DNA from: PMG-095 sp037200885
Lineage (GTDB): Bacteria > Myxococcota_A > Polyangia > Polyangiales > Polyangiaceae
Assembly: GCA_037200885.1 (NCBI GenBank)
Contig: JBBCIN010000001.1
Location: forward strand, 2,356,001 to 2,420,000
Length of the DNA: 64,000 nt
Direction of reading: 5' to 3'
Shown: one piece after another, positions 16,677 through 25,475 of the stretch
Layout of the letters: every line of letters starts with the position of its first letter
Numbering within the stretch: position 1 is the stretch's first letter
Notes under the pieces: generated by a model
What the model was told of the DNA's origin: nothing
Database searches by the model: none
What the model saw: only the letters and a program-made list of their open reading frames with translations
Program-made: the position numbers and the translations under genes

Positions 16677-18527
16677 ATGTTGAAAGCACGTCGGCTCAAG
16701 CGAGACTTAAGCCCCGATTATCCAGATCCCAAACCCGAGACGCAGCCCGAGGCTCGCCACAGCATGGTGGTCCCGGTGCGACCGGTCACCTCCAGTTGGC
16801 CGGCTCCAGCCCCTGTCCCGACGGTCTCCGAGGCCTTGGTCGATGCGCTGGTTGGGCTCGGAGTGCAGCACGCTTTCGGCATCTTCGGCGGTGGGATTGC
16901 GCCGTTTTGCCAAGCCGTATCGGAGAGCCCGATTCGCCTGCTGCACTTTCGGCATGAGGCGGGCGCGGCGTTTGCGGCCATCGAGGCGTCACTCGCAACT
17001 GGCCGCCCGGCGGTCGTGATTGCGACGACTGGGCCCGGCGTCAGTAATCTCTACACGGGAATGGCGGCGGCCCGCGCGGAGGGCGCCAAGGTCTTGTTCA
17101 TCTCCGGCACCACCCCGTCGGCCCAGCGCGGCCGCGGCGCATTTCAGGAGACGGGCGGCGCCTTCTCCTCACTCAGCCCGCTGTTCATCAGCGGCAACCT
17201 ATTCCACCACGCAGGCGTGATCGACGACCCGACGGAGCTCGAGACCACGCTGTCCCGCCTGGTCAGCGGCTTCGCACGTCCGCAAGGTTTCGTTGCCCAT
17301 CTTGGCTTGCCGCTCGCCGTTCAGACGGCTCGACGCGCAGCATCGCTGCCGCGGGTGACTACGGTGGCGCCCGGCGCCTGTGATCCACTGGTCAGCGCCG
17401 AGTGCGCTGAGCTGCTCGCGAGCGAACCATTCGTGATCTGGGCTGGATTTGGTTCACGCGCGGCGGCAGATCTCGTGCAAACCCTTGCGGAATTGAGCGG
17501 TGCGCCGGTGATGTGCACGCCGCGCGCCAAGGGCGTGATGCCCGAAACGCACCCGCTCTATCTCGGTGTGACCGGACTCGGCGGCCATGCTCGGGTCACT
17601 GAATACCTGCGCCGCGCGCGACCGACCCGCGCCCTGGTGCTCGGCTCTCGGTTGGGCGAGATGTCCTCGTTTTGGCTGCCCGAGCTTGCACCGAGTGACG
17701 GCTTCATCCACGTCGATCTCGAGGCCGACGCGTTCGGCGCGGCGTACCCTGACGTATCGACGATCGGAGTCCAAGCGGAGATCGGCACTTTCCTTCGCGA
17801 TCTGGTGCGTGCGTGGCCCGAAAAATCGCAGCCGCGTGCCCACGTCGCGCTGCCTCCGAACGCGGAACGCCCGCTCGCCGCGCGCGCCGAAGCGGCGGTG
17901 CGACCGTCGTACTTGATGCAGCAAATTCAGCGTGAAATCGTCGATCGAAGCGATAGCATCGTGATGACCGAAGCCGGAAATTCCTTCTCCCTTGGCAGCC
18001 AAAAGCTGCACTTCCCGCACCCTGGTCGCTACCGCGTGAGCGCGGGCTTTGGATCGATGGGTCACGCCACGGCCGGCGTGCTCGGCGCGGCGCTCGCTCG
18101 CGGCAACAAGGCATTCGCGATCGTCGGCGACGGCGCCATGCTGATGCTGAACGAGATCAATACCGCCGCGAACTACGGAATTGGCGCCGTTTGGATCGTG
18201 CTGAACGATGCGCGCTACGGGATGATCGAACAGGGCATGCGCTCGGTCGGTTGGACGCCGTTCGAGACCGATTTTCCTCGCGCGGATTTCGTCGCCATCG
18301 CGCGCGCCATGGGGGCCGACGGTATCCGCGTCGATCGTGAACAGGATCTGGCTGCCGCACTGCAGTTGGGGCTCGCCTCGCTCGGCCCCTTCGTGATCGA
18401 CGTGATCATCGACCCGACCGAGATCGCGCCGGCCGGGCAGCGCAACCAAAGCCTGAGCAAGCAAGGCTTGAGCAACATGCCTCCCGCATCCTCCAGCGTG
18501 CCATTCTTCCCGGGGATGGGCTCGTGA
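16677..18527 (+). CDS. ThDP-dependent acetolactate synthase-like enzyme
   Basis: The product has 616 residues. The ATG at 16677 follows AGGA at 6 bases; the frame is open to a TTG at 16578. Domain order is that of the acetohydroxyacid synthase/pyruvate oxidase family: PYR domain with the ThDP-activating Glu94 in HFRHEAGAAFAA and VIATTGPGVSNLYTG, a middle domain, then the PP domain with the diphosphate/Mg2+ motif GDG at 484-486 and Asn in the WIVLNDARYG region. The N-terminal ~45 residues are extra and Pro-rich. No acetolactate regulatory subunit is nearby. The gene is coupled by a GTGA overlap to the first of two citrate-synthase-like genes, which suggests a dedicated 2-keto acid or acyl-CoA pathway rather than branched amino acid synthesis. 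Confidence 0.88.
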   Translation: MLKARRLKRDLSPDYPDPKPETQPEARHSMVVPVRPVTSSWPAPAPVPTVSEALVDALVGLGVQHAFGIFGGGIAPFCQAVSESPIRLLHFRHEAGAAFAAIEASLATGRPAVVIATTGPGVSNLYTGMAAARAEGAKVLFISGTTPSAQRGRGAFQETGGAFSSLSPLFISGNLFHHAGVIDDPTELETTLSRLVSGFARPQGFVAHLGLPLAVQTARRAASLPRVTTVAPGACDPLVSAECAELLASEPFVIWAGFGSRAAADLVQTLAELSGAPVMCTPRAKGVMPETHPLYLGVTGLGGHARVTEYLRRARPTRALVLGSRLGEMSSFWLPELAPSDGFIHVDLEADAFGAAYPDVSTIGVQAEIGTFLRDLVRAWPEKSQPRAHVALPPNAERPLAARAEAAVRPSYLMQQIQREIVDRSDSIVMTEAGNSFSLGSQKLHFPHPGRYRVSAGFGSMGHATAGVLGAALARGNKAFAIVGDGAMLMLNEINTAANYGIGAVWIVLNDARYGMIEQGMRSVGWTPFETDFPRADFVAIARAMGADGIRVDREQDLAAALQLGLASLGPFVIDVIIDPTEIAPAGQRNQSLSKQGLSNMPPASSSVPFFPGMGS

Positions 18528-19222
18528 GCGCGCCCGAGCTCGGCGGTCCGCTGGAGAGTGGAGCCTCGTTTCCGGCGCGCTTGACGGCGCGTGTGGTCAC
18601 GCCAGGCGAGCGGGCGTGGGTGCACGGCTACGACGTCGAAGGCGACCTCGCGCGCCACTACCAGGCCTCGGATTTGCTGTTTCTTTTCCTGAGCGGCGAG
18701 CTGCCTAGCGCTGCGGCTTCGAGCGCGTTCTCCGTGGCATTGATGTTCTTGGGCCCGGTCTCGGTGGCTCACGCCTCGACGCATGCCGCGGTCGTGAGCC
18801 GCCTGTGTGGCACCCCCGCGAGCAGCGGGTTCGGCGTGGCGGCCATCGGCGCGGCCGAGCACGCACGCTCGCTCCTGGACGAGCATACCGAGCTCATTGC
18901 CTGGCTGGCTGCCCCGAGCGGCTCGCTGCCCGAGCGCTTCCGCGCCCGCGATGAAGCCGACCTCGCCGCAGTTCAGCGCCTCGAGCTGGCGCTCGAGCCC
19001 TCGGGCCTCGCCATTCCCGCACTCGCCGAGCGCCCTTCGCGAGATGCCGCGCTCCTGCTGCTGCTGTTCGCCGTCGGGTTCCAGCGCCGTGAGCAGCTCG
19101 AGGCAGCGATCGCGCTCGCACGCCTGCCGAGCGCGGTCGCCGAAGCGTTGGCCGAACGCCCGACGAATTTCGCTAATTATCCGATCAATCTGCCCCGCTT
19201 CGCTTACACGGAGGCGCCATGA
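18524..19222 (+). CDS. Divergent citrate-synthase-like protein 1
   Basis: The product has 232 residues, much shorter than citrate synthase (about 430). It starts at a GTG overlapping the stop of the ThDP gene (GTGA). Family resemblance is in the small-domain start (VHGYDVEGDLARHYQASDLLFLFLSGELP) and in LGPVSVAHASTHAAVVSRLCG, which aligns by eye with the region ending in the first catalytic His. A His is present at 113 in GAAEHARSL, but the normal HGGA surrounding is lost. The C-terminal catalytic half is not recognisable. It overlaps the next gene by ATGA. The pair may form one heteromeric enzyme or an unusual acyl-CoA-binding complex; activity is uncertain. Confidence 0.58.
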   Translation: MSAPELGGPLESGASFPARLTARVVTPGERAWVHGYDVEGDLARHYQASDLLFLFLSGELPSAAASSAFSVALMFLGPVSVAHASTHAAVVSRLCGTPASSGFGVAAIGAAEHARSLLDEHTELIAWLAAPSGSLPERFRARDEADLAAVQRLELALEPSGLAIPALAERPSRDAALLLLLFAVGFQRREQLEAAIALARLPSAVAEALAERPTNFANYPINLPRFAYTEAP

Positions 19223-20049
19223 ATCTGCCCGAGCTGCCGCACGAAACGCGCACTGCCCACTGGGGCTGGCACGAACACCGCTACTTTGGTTACCGCGTGT
19301 TCGAGGAGCTCGCCGGGCGAGAGACGCTCACCGGACTCACCGTCCTTTCGGTGCTCGGTCGGCGTTTGTCCGATGATGCCTGCGGGGTGGTCGACGACGT
19401 CGCTTGCACGGCCACGCTGGCTGACCCCCGCATTTGGCCGCTGAAGCTGACCCGGCTGATCGCCGCCTATGGTTCCACGCTGCCGGCCGCGGCTGCAGGC
19501 CTACTGTCTGAGGAAGACGCTCGCATCGGTCCCTGGACGACCGCCAAAAGCGCGGAGGTCTTGCTCGCCTTCGATGCCGCAGTCGGCGATCGCGTGGACG
19601 ATCCAGAGACCGTGCGCCGCGTCGTCAACGGGTACCTGGACGAGCATCGGTTCGTTTGGGGTTTTGGCACACCCTTCCGGGAGCGAGACGAACGCCTGGT
19701 CGCTTTTCGCGCCTGCATCCTGCGCAGAAAACGCGAGACCCACCGGTTCTGGCGCTTGATGACGGCGGTGTCGGAAGTCGTGCGCGACGTGCGAGGACCG
19801 GAGCCGAACATGGGCATCGCGATCGCCGCAGCGTTTCTCGACCTGGGCCTCACGCCGCATCAAGTGGGCTCACTCACGTCGGCATTGATGCAGCACATGT
19901 TTTTGGCGCACGCCGTCGAAGCGTCCGCCCAGGGCGCCTCGCTGCGCGAGCTACCTACGGCCTACATCGATTTCGTCGGCCACGCGCCGCGCTCGAGCCC
20001 GCGCGCCGAAGCAGCCGACCGGGTCCTGAAAAGCGGGTCCGCTCAGTAG
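19219..20049 (+). CDS. Divergent citrate-synthase-like protein 2
   Basis: The product has 276 residues. The start is an ATGA overlap with the previous gene, and GGAG lies just upstream. Citrate-synthase/citryl-CoA lyase features: LADPRIWPLKLTRLIAAYG, then VWGFGTPFRERDERLVAF, which matches the GFGH-x-x-Y-x-x-x-DPRA motif, and EPNMGIAIAAAFLDLGL, which matches NVDFYSG. In this alignment the second catalytic His is Thr151 and the catalytic Asp is Gly199. The conserved end LAHAVEA, near the AH-x-E of the family, is kept. It is probably not a normal citrate synthase; it may work with protein 1 as a complex or act as a non-catalytic partner. Its 3' end overlaps the lipoprotein gene on the other strand by 7 bp. 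Confidence 0.6.
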   Translation: MNLPELPHETRTAHWGWHEHRYFGYRVFEELAGRETLTGLTVLSVLGRRLSDDACGVVDDVACTATLADPRIWPLKLTRLIAAYGSTLPAAAAGLLSEEDARIGPWTTAKSAEVLLAFDAAVGDRVDDPETVRRVVNGYLDEHRFVWGFGTPFRERDERLVAFRACILRRKRETHRFWRLMTAVSEVVRDVRGPEPNMGIAIAAAFLDLGLTPHQVGSLTSALMQHMFLAHAVEASAQGASLRELPTAYIDFVGHAPRSSPRAEAADRVLKSGSAQ

Positions 20050-20588
20050 AAGGCGGCGGGCCACGGATTTTCCGTGTCCAACTTGCGCGCGGGGCGAGTG
20101 AGCACTCGCAGCGCGCTCTCTTGCTCGCGCGTGAGCCCGCCGCGCGGGCTACCCGGACGGCCGCTCATGCGCTCTGCCAGCGCGCGCAGCTGCTGCTCGT
20201 CGCTGGCCATTGGCGCGGCACTAGTGACGGCCGTGCGGGCCGCGGAGGCGGCCACGGGCGCCGACGCTGCAGCGCCGGGCACGGGCGCTACAGCGCGCTC
20301 GGCGAGCAGGCGTTCGTTGAGCTGGATCAACCGCTCGAGGCGACTCGAGAGCTCGCGATCTTCGGCGCGTTGAGCGCTCAGGGACACGGCCGCTCGCTGT
20401 TCGAGCCGCGACAGGCGCGACTCGAGCTCCGCGGCACGCGCTTGCTGCCACGCCTCGTTCGCTCGCGCACGCCCCAGCTCTTCGCTCAGTCGAAGCGAGT
20501 CATCGTGCTGCGCTGCGCAGCCAACCATGCCCGCGCACAGCGCGCTGCTCAGCAGCAGGAACCGCCCCCGTTGAAACCAGCCGCGCAT
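20043..20588 (-). CDS. Coiled-coil lipoprotein
   Basis: The product has 181 residues. The signal ends at GMVGC, so it is a predicted lipoprotein. Residues of about 30-95 are a heptad-rich, charged alpha-helix (LRLSEELGRARANEAWQQ and onward) expected to form a coiled coil. An Ala/Pro-rich linker follows, and then a short conserved-looking end (LTREQESALRVLTRPARKL). I do not recognise a family. It may be an envelope spacer or structural lipoprotein. Its start is 11 bp after the GH3 gene's stop on the same strand, so the two may share a transcript. Confidence 0.65.
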   Translation of the reverse strand: MRGWFQRGRFLLLSSALCAGMVGCAAQHDDSLRLSEELGRARANEAWQQARAAELESRLSRLEQRAAVSLSAQRAEDRELSSRLERLIQLNERLLAERAVAPVPGAAASAPVAASAARTAVTSAAPMASDEQQLRALAERMSGRPGSPRGGLTREQESALRVLTRPARKLDTENPWPAAFY

Positions 20589-20599
20589 AGTCCACTACC

Positions 20600-22864
20600 C
20601 TAGCATGCGCCCGGATTCTGTCCCTCGACTGGACTCACTTCGACTTTTTGCGCTGCCCCGGCCCCAGGAATACCGGAAAACGAGAACGCTTCTCCTTCCA
20701 CCACGAAGCGCGCGCGCAGAGCGCCTGCGGCAAGGGACGACGGAGCCACGGAGACTTCGAACTCCCCCGGCTCGACCACGCGCCGCTCGTAAGCGTCGAC
20801 GAGGGACAATCGCTCTTGCGGAATGGTCAAGCTGACGACGCGTCGTTCGCCTGCGGCGAGGGTCACCCGTGCGAACGCGATCAATACCTTGTTCACCCAA
20901 GTCACCGACGTCACCAAGTCGGAGGCGTACACTTGGGCGATCTCCGTACCCTCTCGTTCGCCGGCGTTGTAAAGCTCGAAGCTCAGCTCCAGCGCGTCAG
21001 CCGCGGTGAGCCGTGACTTCGAGAGGCGCAAGCTCGAAAATTCGAAGCGCGTGTAGCTGAGGCCGAAACCAAAGGCAAAAAGCGGATTCTGATCGAGATC
21101 CGCGTAGGAAGTGCCGTGTTGGCCGCGCACTTGGCTGTAGAAGCTGGGCTGTTGACCGACGTGCTTCGGAAACGAGATCGGAAGCTTGCCGGATGGGTTG
21201 AGGTCGCCGAACAAGAGCTCCGCGAAGGCGGTGCCGCCTTGCATGCCTGGGTTGAAGCACTCGATGATTGCGGCCGCGTGCTCGCTGGCCGCGGGCAACA
21301 CCAATGGTTTGCTGTTCACCAGCGCCAGCACCAGCGGCTTGCCCAAGGAGGCGACCGCCTCGAGCAGTGCGCGTTGGCCGCCGACCAGCTCGAGCGTGGC
21401 CGTGCTGCGCAGCTCGCCGATGAACGGCAAAGCGTCGCCCAACGCGAGCACGATTACGTCTGCATCCGCGCAGGCGGCGAGCGCTGCCGCAAGCTCGCTC
21501 GTGTCGGTCGAGCTCAGCTCGCAACCGCGCGCGTAAGCGACGGACACGGAAGCCGGCACGCGCGCGCGGATGCCATCGAGCAAGCTGACCGTGCACGCAC
21601 GCGGGTGCCGGCCCGCGCTCGGCGGGTGCTGTGAGCTGCCCAAGGACCAGTCGCCGAGCTGCGCCAAATCGTCGTCTGCGTTGGGGCCGATGACCGCGAT
21701 TTTGCCCAAATTATCGATCGACAGCGGTAAAGTGCCGTCGTTTTTCAAGAGCACCAGCGATTGCCGCGCGAGCGCCAAGTTGAGCGCGCGATGTTCCGCA
21801 CTGGCAATCACGCGGGCTTGCTTCTCGCGATCGGGACGGCGCGGATTCTCGAACAAGCCCATGCGGAACTTGAGCGTCAAGATACGTCGCAGCACGGCGT
21901 CGATCTCCGACTCGGCCAGTAGCCCTTCGCGCACGGCGGCTTGCGCACCCTCGAAGAAGCTGGGCGTTGCCATGATCAGGTCGTTGCCGCAGCGCACCGC
22001 GACGACCGCGGCCTCCTTCGGCGACGGCACGATGCGTTGCTCCCAATGCAGCCGTCCCACGTTGTCCCAATCCGTGACCAAGATCCCGGTGAAGCCCCAC
22101 TCGTCCCTCAAGACCCGAGTCAAGAGCCAATGGTTGGCGGTCGAAGGCAAGCCGTCCATCGACTGGTAACCGGTCATGAAGCTCATACAGCCCGCGCGCG
22201 CGGCTCGCTCGAACGGCGGCAGGAAAAAGGATCGCAATTTGCGCCGCGAAATGTCCGCCTCGGAGGCGTCGCGCCCGCCCTGCGTCTCGGAGTAACCCGC
22301 GTAATGCTTGGCGCACGCCAGCACGCCGCTCGCGTCGTCTAGACCCGCGCCTTGGTAGCCGCGGATCATGGCTGCACCCAGCTCACCGATGAGGAAAGGA
22401 TCTTCACCGAAGGTTTCCCCGGTGCGCCCCCAACGCAAGTCACGGCTCAAGCAGAGCACGGGGGAAAACGTCCAATGCGCGCCGGTGGTCGCCATTTCGC
22501 GAGCGGTGACGCGCGCTGCGGCTTCGAGCAGGTCCACGTTCCACGAGCAAGCCATGGCCAGTTGCGTGGGGAAGATGGTCGCGCCCGCGTGAAAGGAGTG
22601 CCCGTGAATGCCGTCCTCGCCGATCAACAGCGGAATGCCGAGCCGCGTTTCGGCTGCCGCGTCCATGGCCGGCAAAAGCGCGTCGTTCAAGATGTGTAAG
22701 AGCGACCCGGGCTGCAGCTCGCGCACGGTCTCGACCGGATTGATCTGACCGTTGAGTTGGAGCAACTGTCCTACCTTCTCGGGCAAGGTCATGCGCAGGA
22801 CCAGATCCTCGACGCGGTGCTCGATCGGCTGGCTCGGATCTTTGTACGTAGGTGTGTGGCTCAT
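20600..22864 (-). CDS. Glycoside hydrolase family 3 beta-glycosidase
   Basis: The product has 754 residues, the usual GH3 length with a fibronectin III-like C-terminal domain. Domain 1 (TIM barrel) has LLIGEDGIHG, the KHY triad element at 186-188 and the nucleophile Asp265 in VTDWDNVG. Domain 2 carries SLVLLKNDGTLPL and the loop from FNPGMQGG to FGDLNPSGKLPISFP. The end GFGLSYTRFEFS begins the FnIII part. There is no signal peptide, so it should be cytosolic and act on imported oligosaccharides. With the GH10 xylanase next door, beta-xylosidase activity is as likely as beta-glucosidase. The start (MSHTPTYKDPSQPIEHRVED) agrees with the family. It diverges from the xylanase gene. Confidence 0.92.
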   Translation of the reverse strand: MSHTPTYKDPSQPIEHRVEDLVLRMTLPEKVGQLLQLNGQINPVETVRELQPGSLLHILNDALLPAMDAAAETRLGIPLLIGEDGIHGHSFHAGATIFPTQLAMACSWNVDLLEAAARVTAREMATTGAHWTFSPVLCLSRDLRWGRTGETFGEDPFLIGELGAAMIRGYQGAGLDDASGVLACAKHYAGYSETQGGRDASEADISRRKLRSFFLPPFERAARAGCMSFMTGYQSMDGLPSTANHWLLTRVLRDEWGFTGILVTDWDNVGRLHWEQRIVPSPKEAAVVAVRCGNDLIMATPSFFEGAQAAVREGLLAESEIDAVLRRILTLKFRMGLFENPRRPDREKQARVIASAEHRALNLALARQSLVLLKNDGTLPLSIDNLGKIAVIGPNADDDLAQLGDWSLGSSQHPPSAGRHPRACTVSLLDGIRARVPASVSVAYARGCELSSTDTSELAAALAACADADVIVLALGDALPFIGELRSTATLELVGGQRALLEAVASLGKPLVLALVNSKPLVLPAASEHAAAIIECFNPGMQGGTAFAELLFGDLNPSGKLPISFPKHVGQQPSFYSQVRGQHGTSYADLDQNPLFAFGFGLSYTRFEFSSLRLSKSRLTAADALELSFELYNAGEREGTEIAQVYASDLVTSVTWVNKVLIAFARVTLAAGERRVVSLTIPQERLSLVDAYERRVVEPGEFEVSVAPSSLAAGALRARFVVEGEAFSFSGIPGAGAAQKVEVSPVEGQNPGAC

Positions 22865-23031
22865 GGCTCACTCGCGCGGGTCCGCTGAGGGGCGTCCCGC
22901 TTTGGAACGGAAAGATCCATCGAGAGCGGCTAAAAAAATATCACCCCTGAGAGTGAACGCCGCGAGTCGCGAGGGGTCTTCCGTATAAATGACGGTTCTG
23001 ATGGCGTCGACGATACTGCGAGACAAGATTG
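22865..23031. promoter_or_regulatory. Divergent promoter region between GH3 and GH10 genes
   Basis: 167 bp separate the two divergent glycoside hydrolase genes. It is AT-rich compared with its surroundings (a run of seven A from 22932, TATAAAT at 22984-22990), and it contains the short inverted arms ACCCCT/AGGGGT at about 22943-22977. TATAAA is a possible -10 for the xylanase, but no matching -35 is seen. It probably carries shared control of both genes. Confidence 0.35.
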
Positions 23032-24291
23032 ATGACTCGCGTGCGCTACAACATACTGAAAAATTACATTATCGGTGCCTCTGTTCTGTTCGCTGCGCTC
23101 GGTTGCGCAGGAGGGGCAATCAACGACGATGAGGTGGCTGGTGCCCCGGGCGTAGGCGGTAGCTTTGGCGAGGGCGGCGCTCCTTTGGGCGGCAGCAGCT
23201 CGAGCGCCGGCAGCGTCGACCGCGCTGGAACGGTTGGTAAGGGTGGTAGCGGTTCGGGCAGCGGCGCGGCCGGTTCGGGCTCGGGTCCAAGCGCTGCCGG
23301 CATGGGCTCCGGCCCAGGCGCGGCCGGCTCGGGCCCAGCTACCGGCGGGAGTACTGGCACGGCCGGAGGCAGCACCGGCGTCGGTGGAAAGCTCGGCGGC
23401 GGAGGTGACGGTCCGGAGTTCGTCGGCAACATCACCACTGGCTTCATGAACGGAATGGATCAGGGCACCCGCAAGTTTGCCACCTACTGGGATCAGGTCA
23501 CCCCAGAGAACGCCGGCAAGTGGGGTTCGGTTCAGTCGAGTGCCAGCGCAGCGTTCAACTGGACCGCGCTCGATGCCATTTACGATTACGCCGAGAAGAA
23601 CCAAATCATCTTCAAGCAGCACAACTTCATCTGGGGCAGCCAACAGCCGGGCGGCAGCATCACCCCTGAGGTCGTGCAGAAGTGGATGAGCGAGTTCTGT
23701 AAACGCTATCCGAACACCAAGCTGATTGACGTGGTGAACGAGCCTCCGCCGCACACCTCGCCCGCCTATGCCGGGAGCATCGGCGGCGGCACCAATGGGG
23801 ATTGGAAGTGGATCACCAATGCCTTCACTTGGGCGCGCGCGGCCTGTCCCAATGCAGTGCTGATCCTGAACGACTTCAACGATATCGAGTGGCAGAACGA
23901 CAACAATCACATGATCGATATCGTGAAGAAGGTCCAGGCCGCGGGCGGCCCGATCGACGCCATCGGCGCTCAGGCGCACGATCTCGACAATGGCAGCGTT
24001 AGTCTCGCTACGGTCACCAAGCTGCTGGCTGCGTTGAACACGCAAACCGGCTTACCGGTGTACATCACCGAGATGGATATCGACAGCTCGGACGATGCCA
24101 AGCAGCTCAGCTTGTACAAGCAGTACCTGCCCTTGTTCATGGGCACGAGCTACGTGAAGGGCATCACCATCTGGGGCTGGATCTACGGCCAAACTTGGTC
24201 GTCGGCTCCCAACAGCGGTCTGATCCGCAACGGCGCGCCACGTTCGGCGATGACGTACCTGATGGATCAACTCGGCCGACCTGCGCCGTGA
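23032..24291 (+). CDS. Lipoprotein GH10 endo-1,4-beta-xylanase
   Basis: The product has 419 residues from the ATG at 23032; a TTG directly before it is less likely. The lipoprotein signal ends at ALGC (lipid Cys25). A Gly/Ser/Ala linker runs to about residue 125. The GH10 barrel follows: YWDQVTPENAGKWGS, FKQHNFIWGSQQPG, the acid/base Glu237 in LIDVVNEPPPHT, AIGAQAH, and the nucleophile Glu347 in VYITEMDI, ending with ITIWGWIYG. All catalytic features are intact. It should cut xylan at the cell surface; the GH3 enzyme and the SGNH esterase nearby fit the same pathway. Confidence 0.93.
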   Translation: MTRVRYNILKNYIIGASVLFAALGCAGGAINDDEVAGAPGVGGSFGEGGAPLGGSSSSAGSVDRAGTVGKGGSGSGSGAAGSGSGPSAAGMGSGPGAAGSGPATGGSTGTAGGSTGVGGKLGGGGDGPEFVGNITTGFMNGMDQGTRKFATYWDQVTPENAGKWGSVQSSASAAFNWTALDAIYDYAEKNQIIFKQHNFIWGSQQPGGSITPEVVQKWMSEFCKRYPNTKLIDVVNEPPPHTSPAYAGSIGGGTNGDWKWITNAFTWARAACPNAVLILNDFNDIEWQNDNNHMIDIVKKVQAAGGPIDAIGAQAHDLDNGSVSLATVTKLLAALNTQTGLPVYITEMDIDSSDDAKQLSLYKQYLPLFMGTSYVKGITIWGWIYGQTWSSAPNSGLIRNGAPRSAMTYLMDQLGRPAP

Positions 24292-24297
24292 GTGATT

Positions 24298-25365
24298 TTA
24301 GTGCGGTGCCTCGGCTGGGTTCGGCTTGCTCAGCAGCACGACGTTCACGGCCAGTTGATCTTGGCCCTGGCCACCGACATCGCTGATGAAGGCGAGGCGC
24401 TCCGCGCTGGCCGCCAAGTTCGTGATCAGGTTGCGCGATGCCGCGGCGACTCGCTGCGGCTTACCCACGATTGGCAGCTCGAAAATCCCTTCCATCGTGG
24501 AGCAATAAACGTCGGCGGCCAACGCCAGCGGCGAACAGATGAAGTCTTTTGCCAGCGTGCGTTCCTGCTGCAGGTCGGGCGATAGCGTCAGCACGTCGCG
24601 CTGGTTGCCGTCGTAAAAGACCAGGTGGTCCCGGTTGCCGCGCAGCATTGCCGGCCAACGCCCGGTTTTGCGGGCGGTAAACGTCGCGTCGCCGCCGCTG
24701 AGCTTCACTCGCGCGATGCGCCAGCCGGTGCCATCGGGACGCTCGACGAAGTATACGACATCGCCGATCATCGTCAGTGCGTCGATCGATCCGGGGGACG
24801 TGTATAGCCTCTTCACGCTTCGGCTCGCGAGCGTATCAATCGCATAGCGGTCGTCCGCCGAGTGCGCGAGCCAAGCGAACGCATCGCCCGCGAGGTCGGC
24901 CACGAAGCGCTGCGGTTGCTCGTCGAGGTCGGCAAGCTTCTTCGTTGCGCTGGACGGTACGCGCCTCGACGCGCTCCAAATCGCCCCCGCGGACCAATAG
25001 ACGTAGCTGCCGCGTGTGACGGTCGCCGCGAAGCCCAAGTCGAGGGCTCGTTGCAGCGGCTCCTTGCCGGGCAACAGGCGATAGGCCGCGCTGTTGGTCA
25101 AAAGCTCGATCGCTTCGTCGTCCGCAAAGAGCGAAGCTTGGTATGCCGAAGTCGGCAATGTCAGTAACTGCGCGAGCGCGGGCAACTGCGCGGTTGCTGG
25201 GGCCGGCGAAGCGGCGAGCGGCGCCCCGGGAGACGACGACGCGGGTCGCCGTTCACTGACCGGTTCCTCGACACGGTTGCAGGCGGCGAGCGAGAGCGCG
25301 ACCGTCAAAATGACCAGCGCCACCCGCGATGGCCGACGAAGGAACATGCTGTGGAACGGTAGCAT
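24298..25365 (-). CDS. Hypothetical lipoprotein with possible beta-propeller
   Basis: The product has 355 residues from the ATG at 25365, preferred because GAGG sits 5 bases before it; a second ATG at 25347 would also work. A lipoprotein signal ends at LSLAAC. The body has repeated strand-like segments that read as propeller blades, such as SYVYWSAGAIWSA, DAFAWLAHSADDRYAID, DVVYFVERPDGTG, HLVFYDGNQRDVLTL and LAFISDVGG. No catalytic motif is seen. It is the third propeller-like lipoprotein in this window. Its 3' end is 6 bp from the xylanase's 3' end (convergent). Confidence 0.65.
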   Translation of the reverse strand: MLPFHSMFLRRPSRVALVILTVALSLAACNRVEEPVSERRPASSSPGAPLAASPAPATAQLPALAQLLTLPTSAYQASLFADDEAIELLTNSAAYRLLPGKEPLQRALDLGFAATVTRGSYVYWSAGAIWSASRRVPSSATKKLADLDEQPQRFVADLAGDAFAWLAHSADDRYAIDTLASRSVKRLYTSPGSIDALTMIGDVVYFVERPDGTGWRIARVKLSGGDATFTARKTGRWPAMLRGNRDHLVFYDGNQRDVLTLSPDLQQERTLAKDFICSPLALAADVYCSTMEGIFELPIVGKPQRVAAASRNLITNLAASAERLAFISDVGGQGQDQLAVNVVLLSKPNPAEAPH

Positions 25366-25475
25366 TCCGTCCTCGTGAAATGCGGCATTCGGCTGAATCG
25401 GATTGCTCCTCTTCCCGTCCCTTCTTGCCCCGAGCCCGGAGTGGCGGAATATGCGATGATTCGACACTGCACAAC

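Noticed and set aside
22930..24045. A 371-codon minus-strand frame opposite the xylanase
   Set aside because: The plus strand has complete GH10 catalytic motifs. The antisense frame has no recognisable features.
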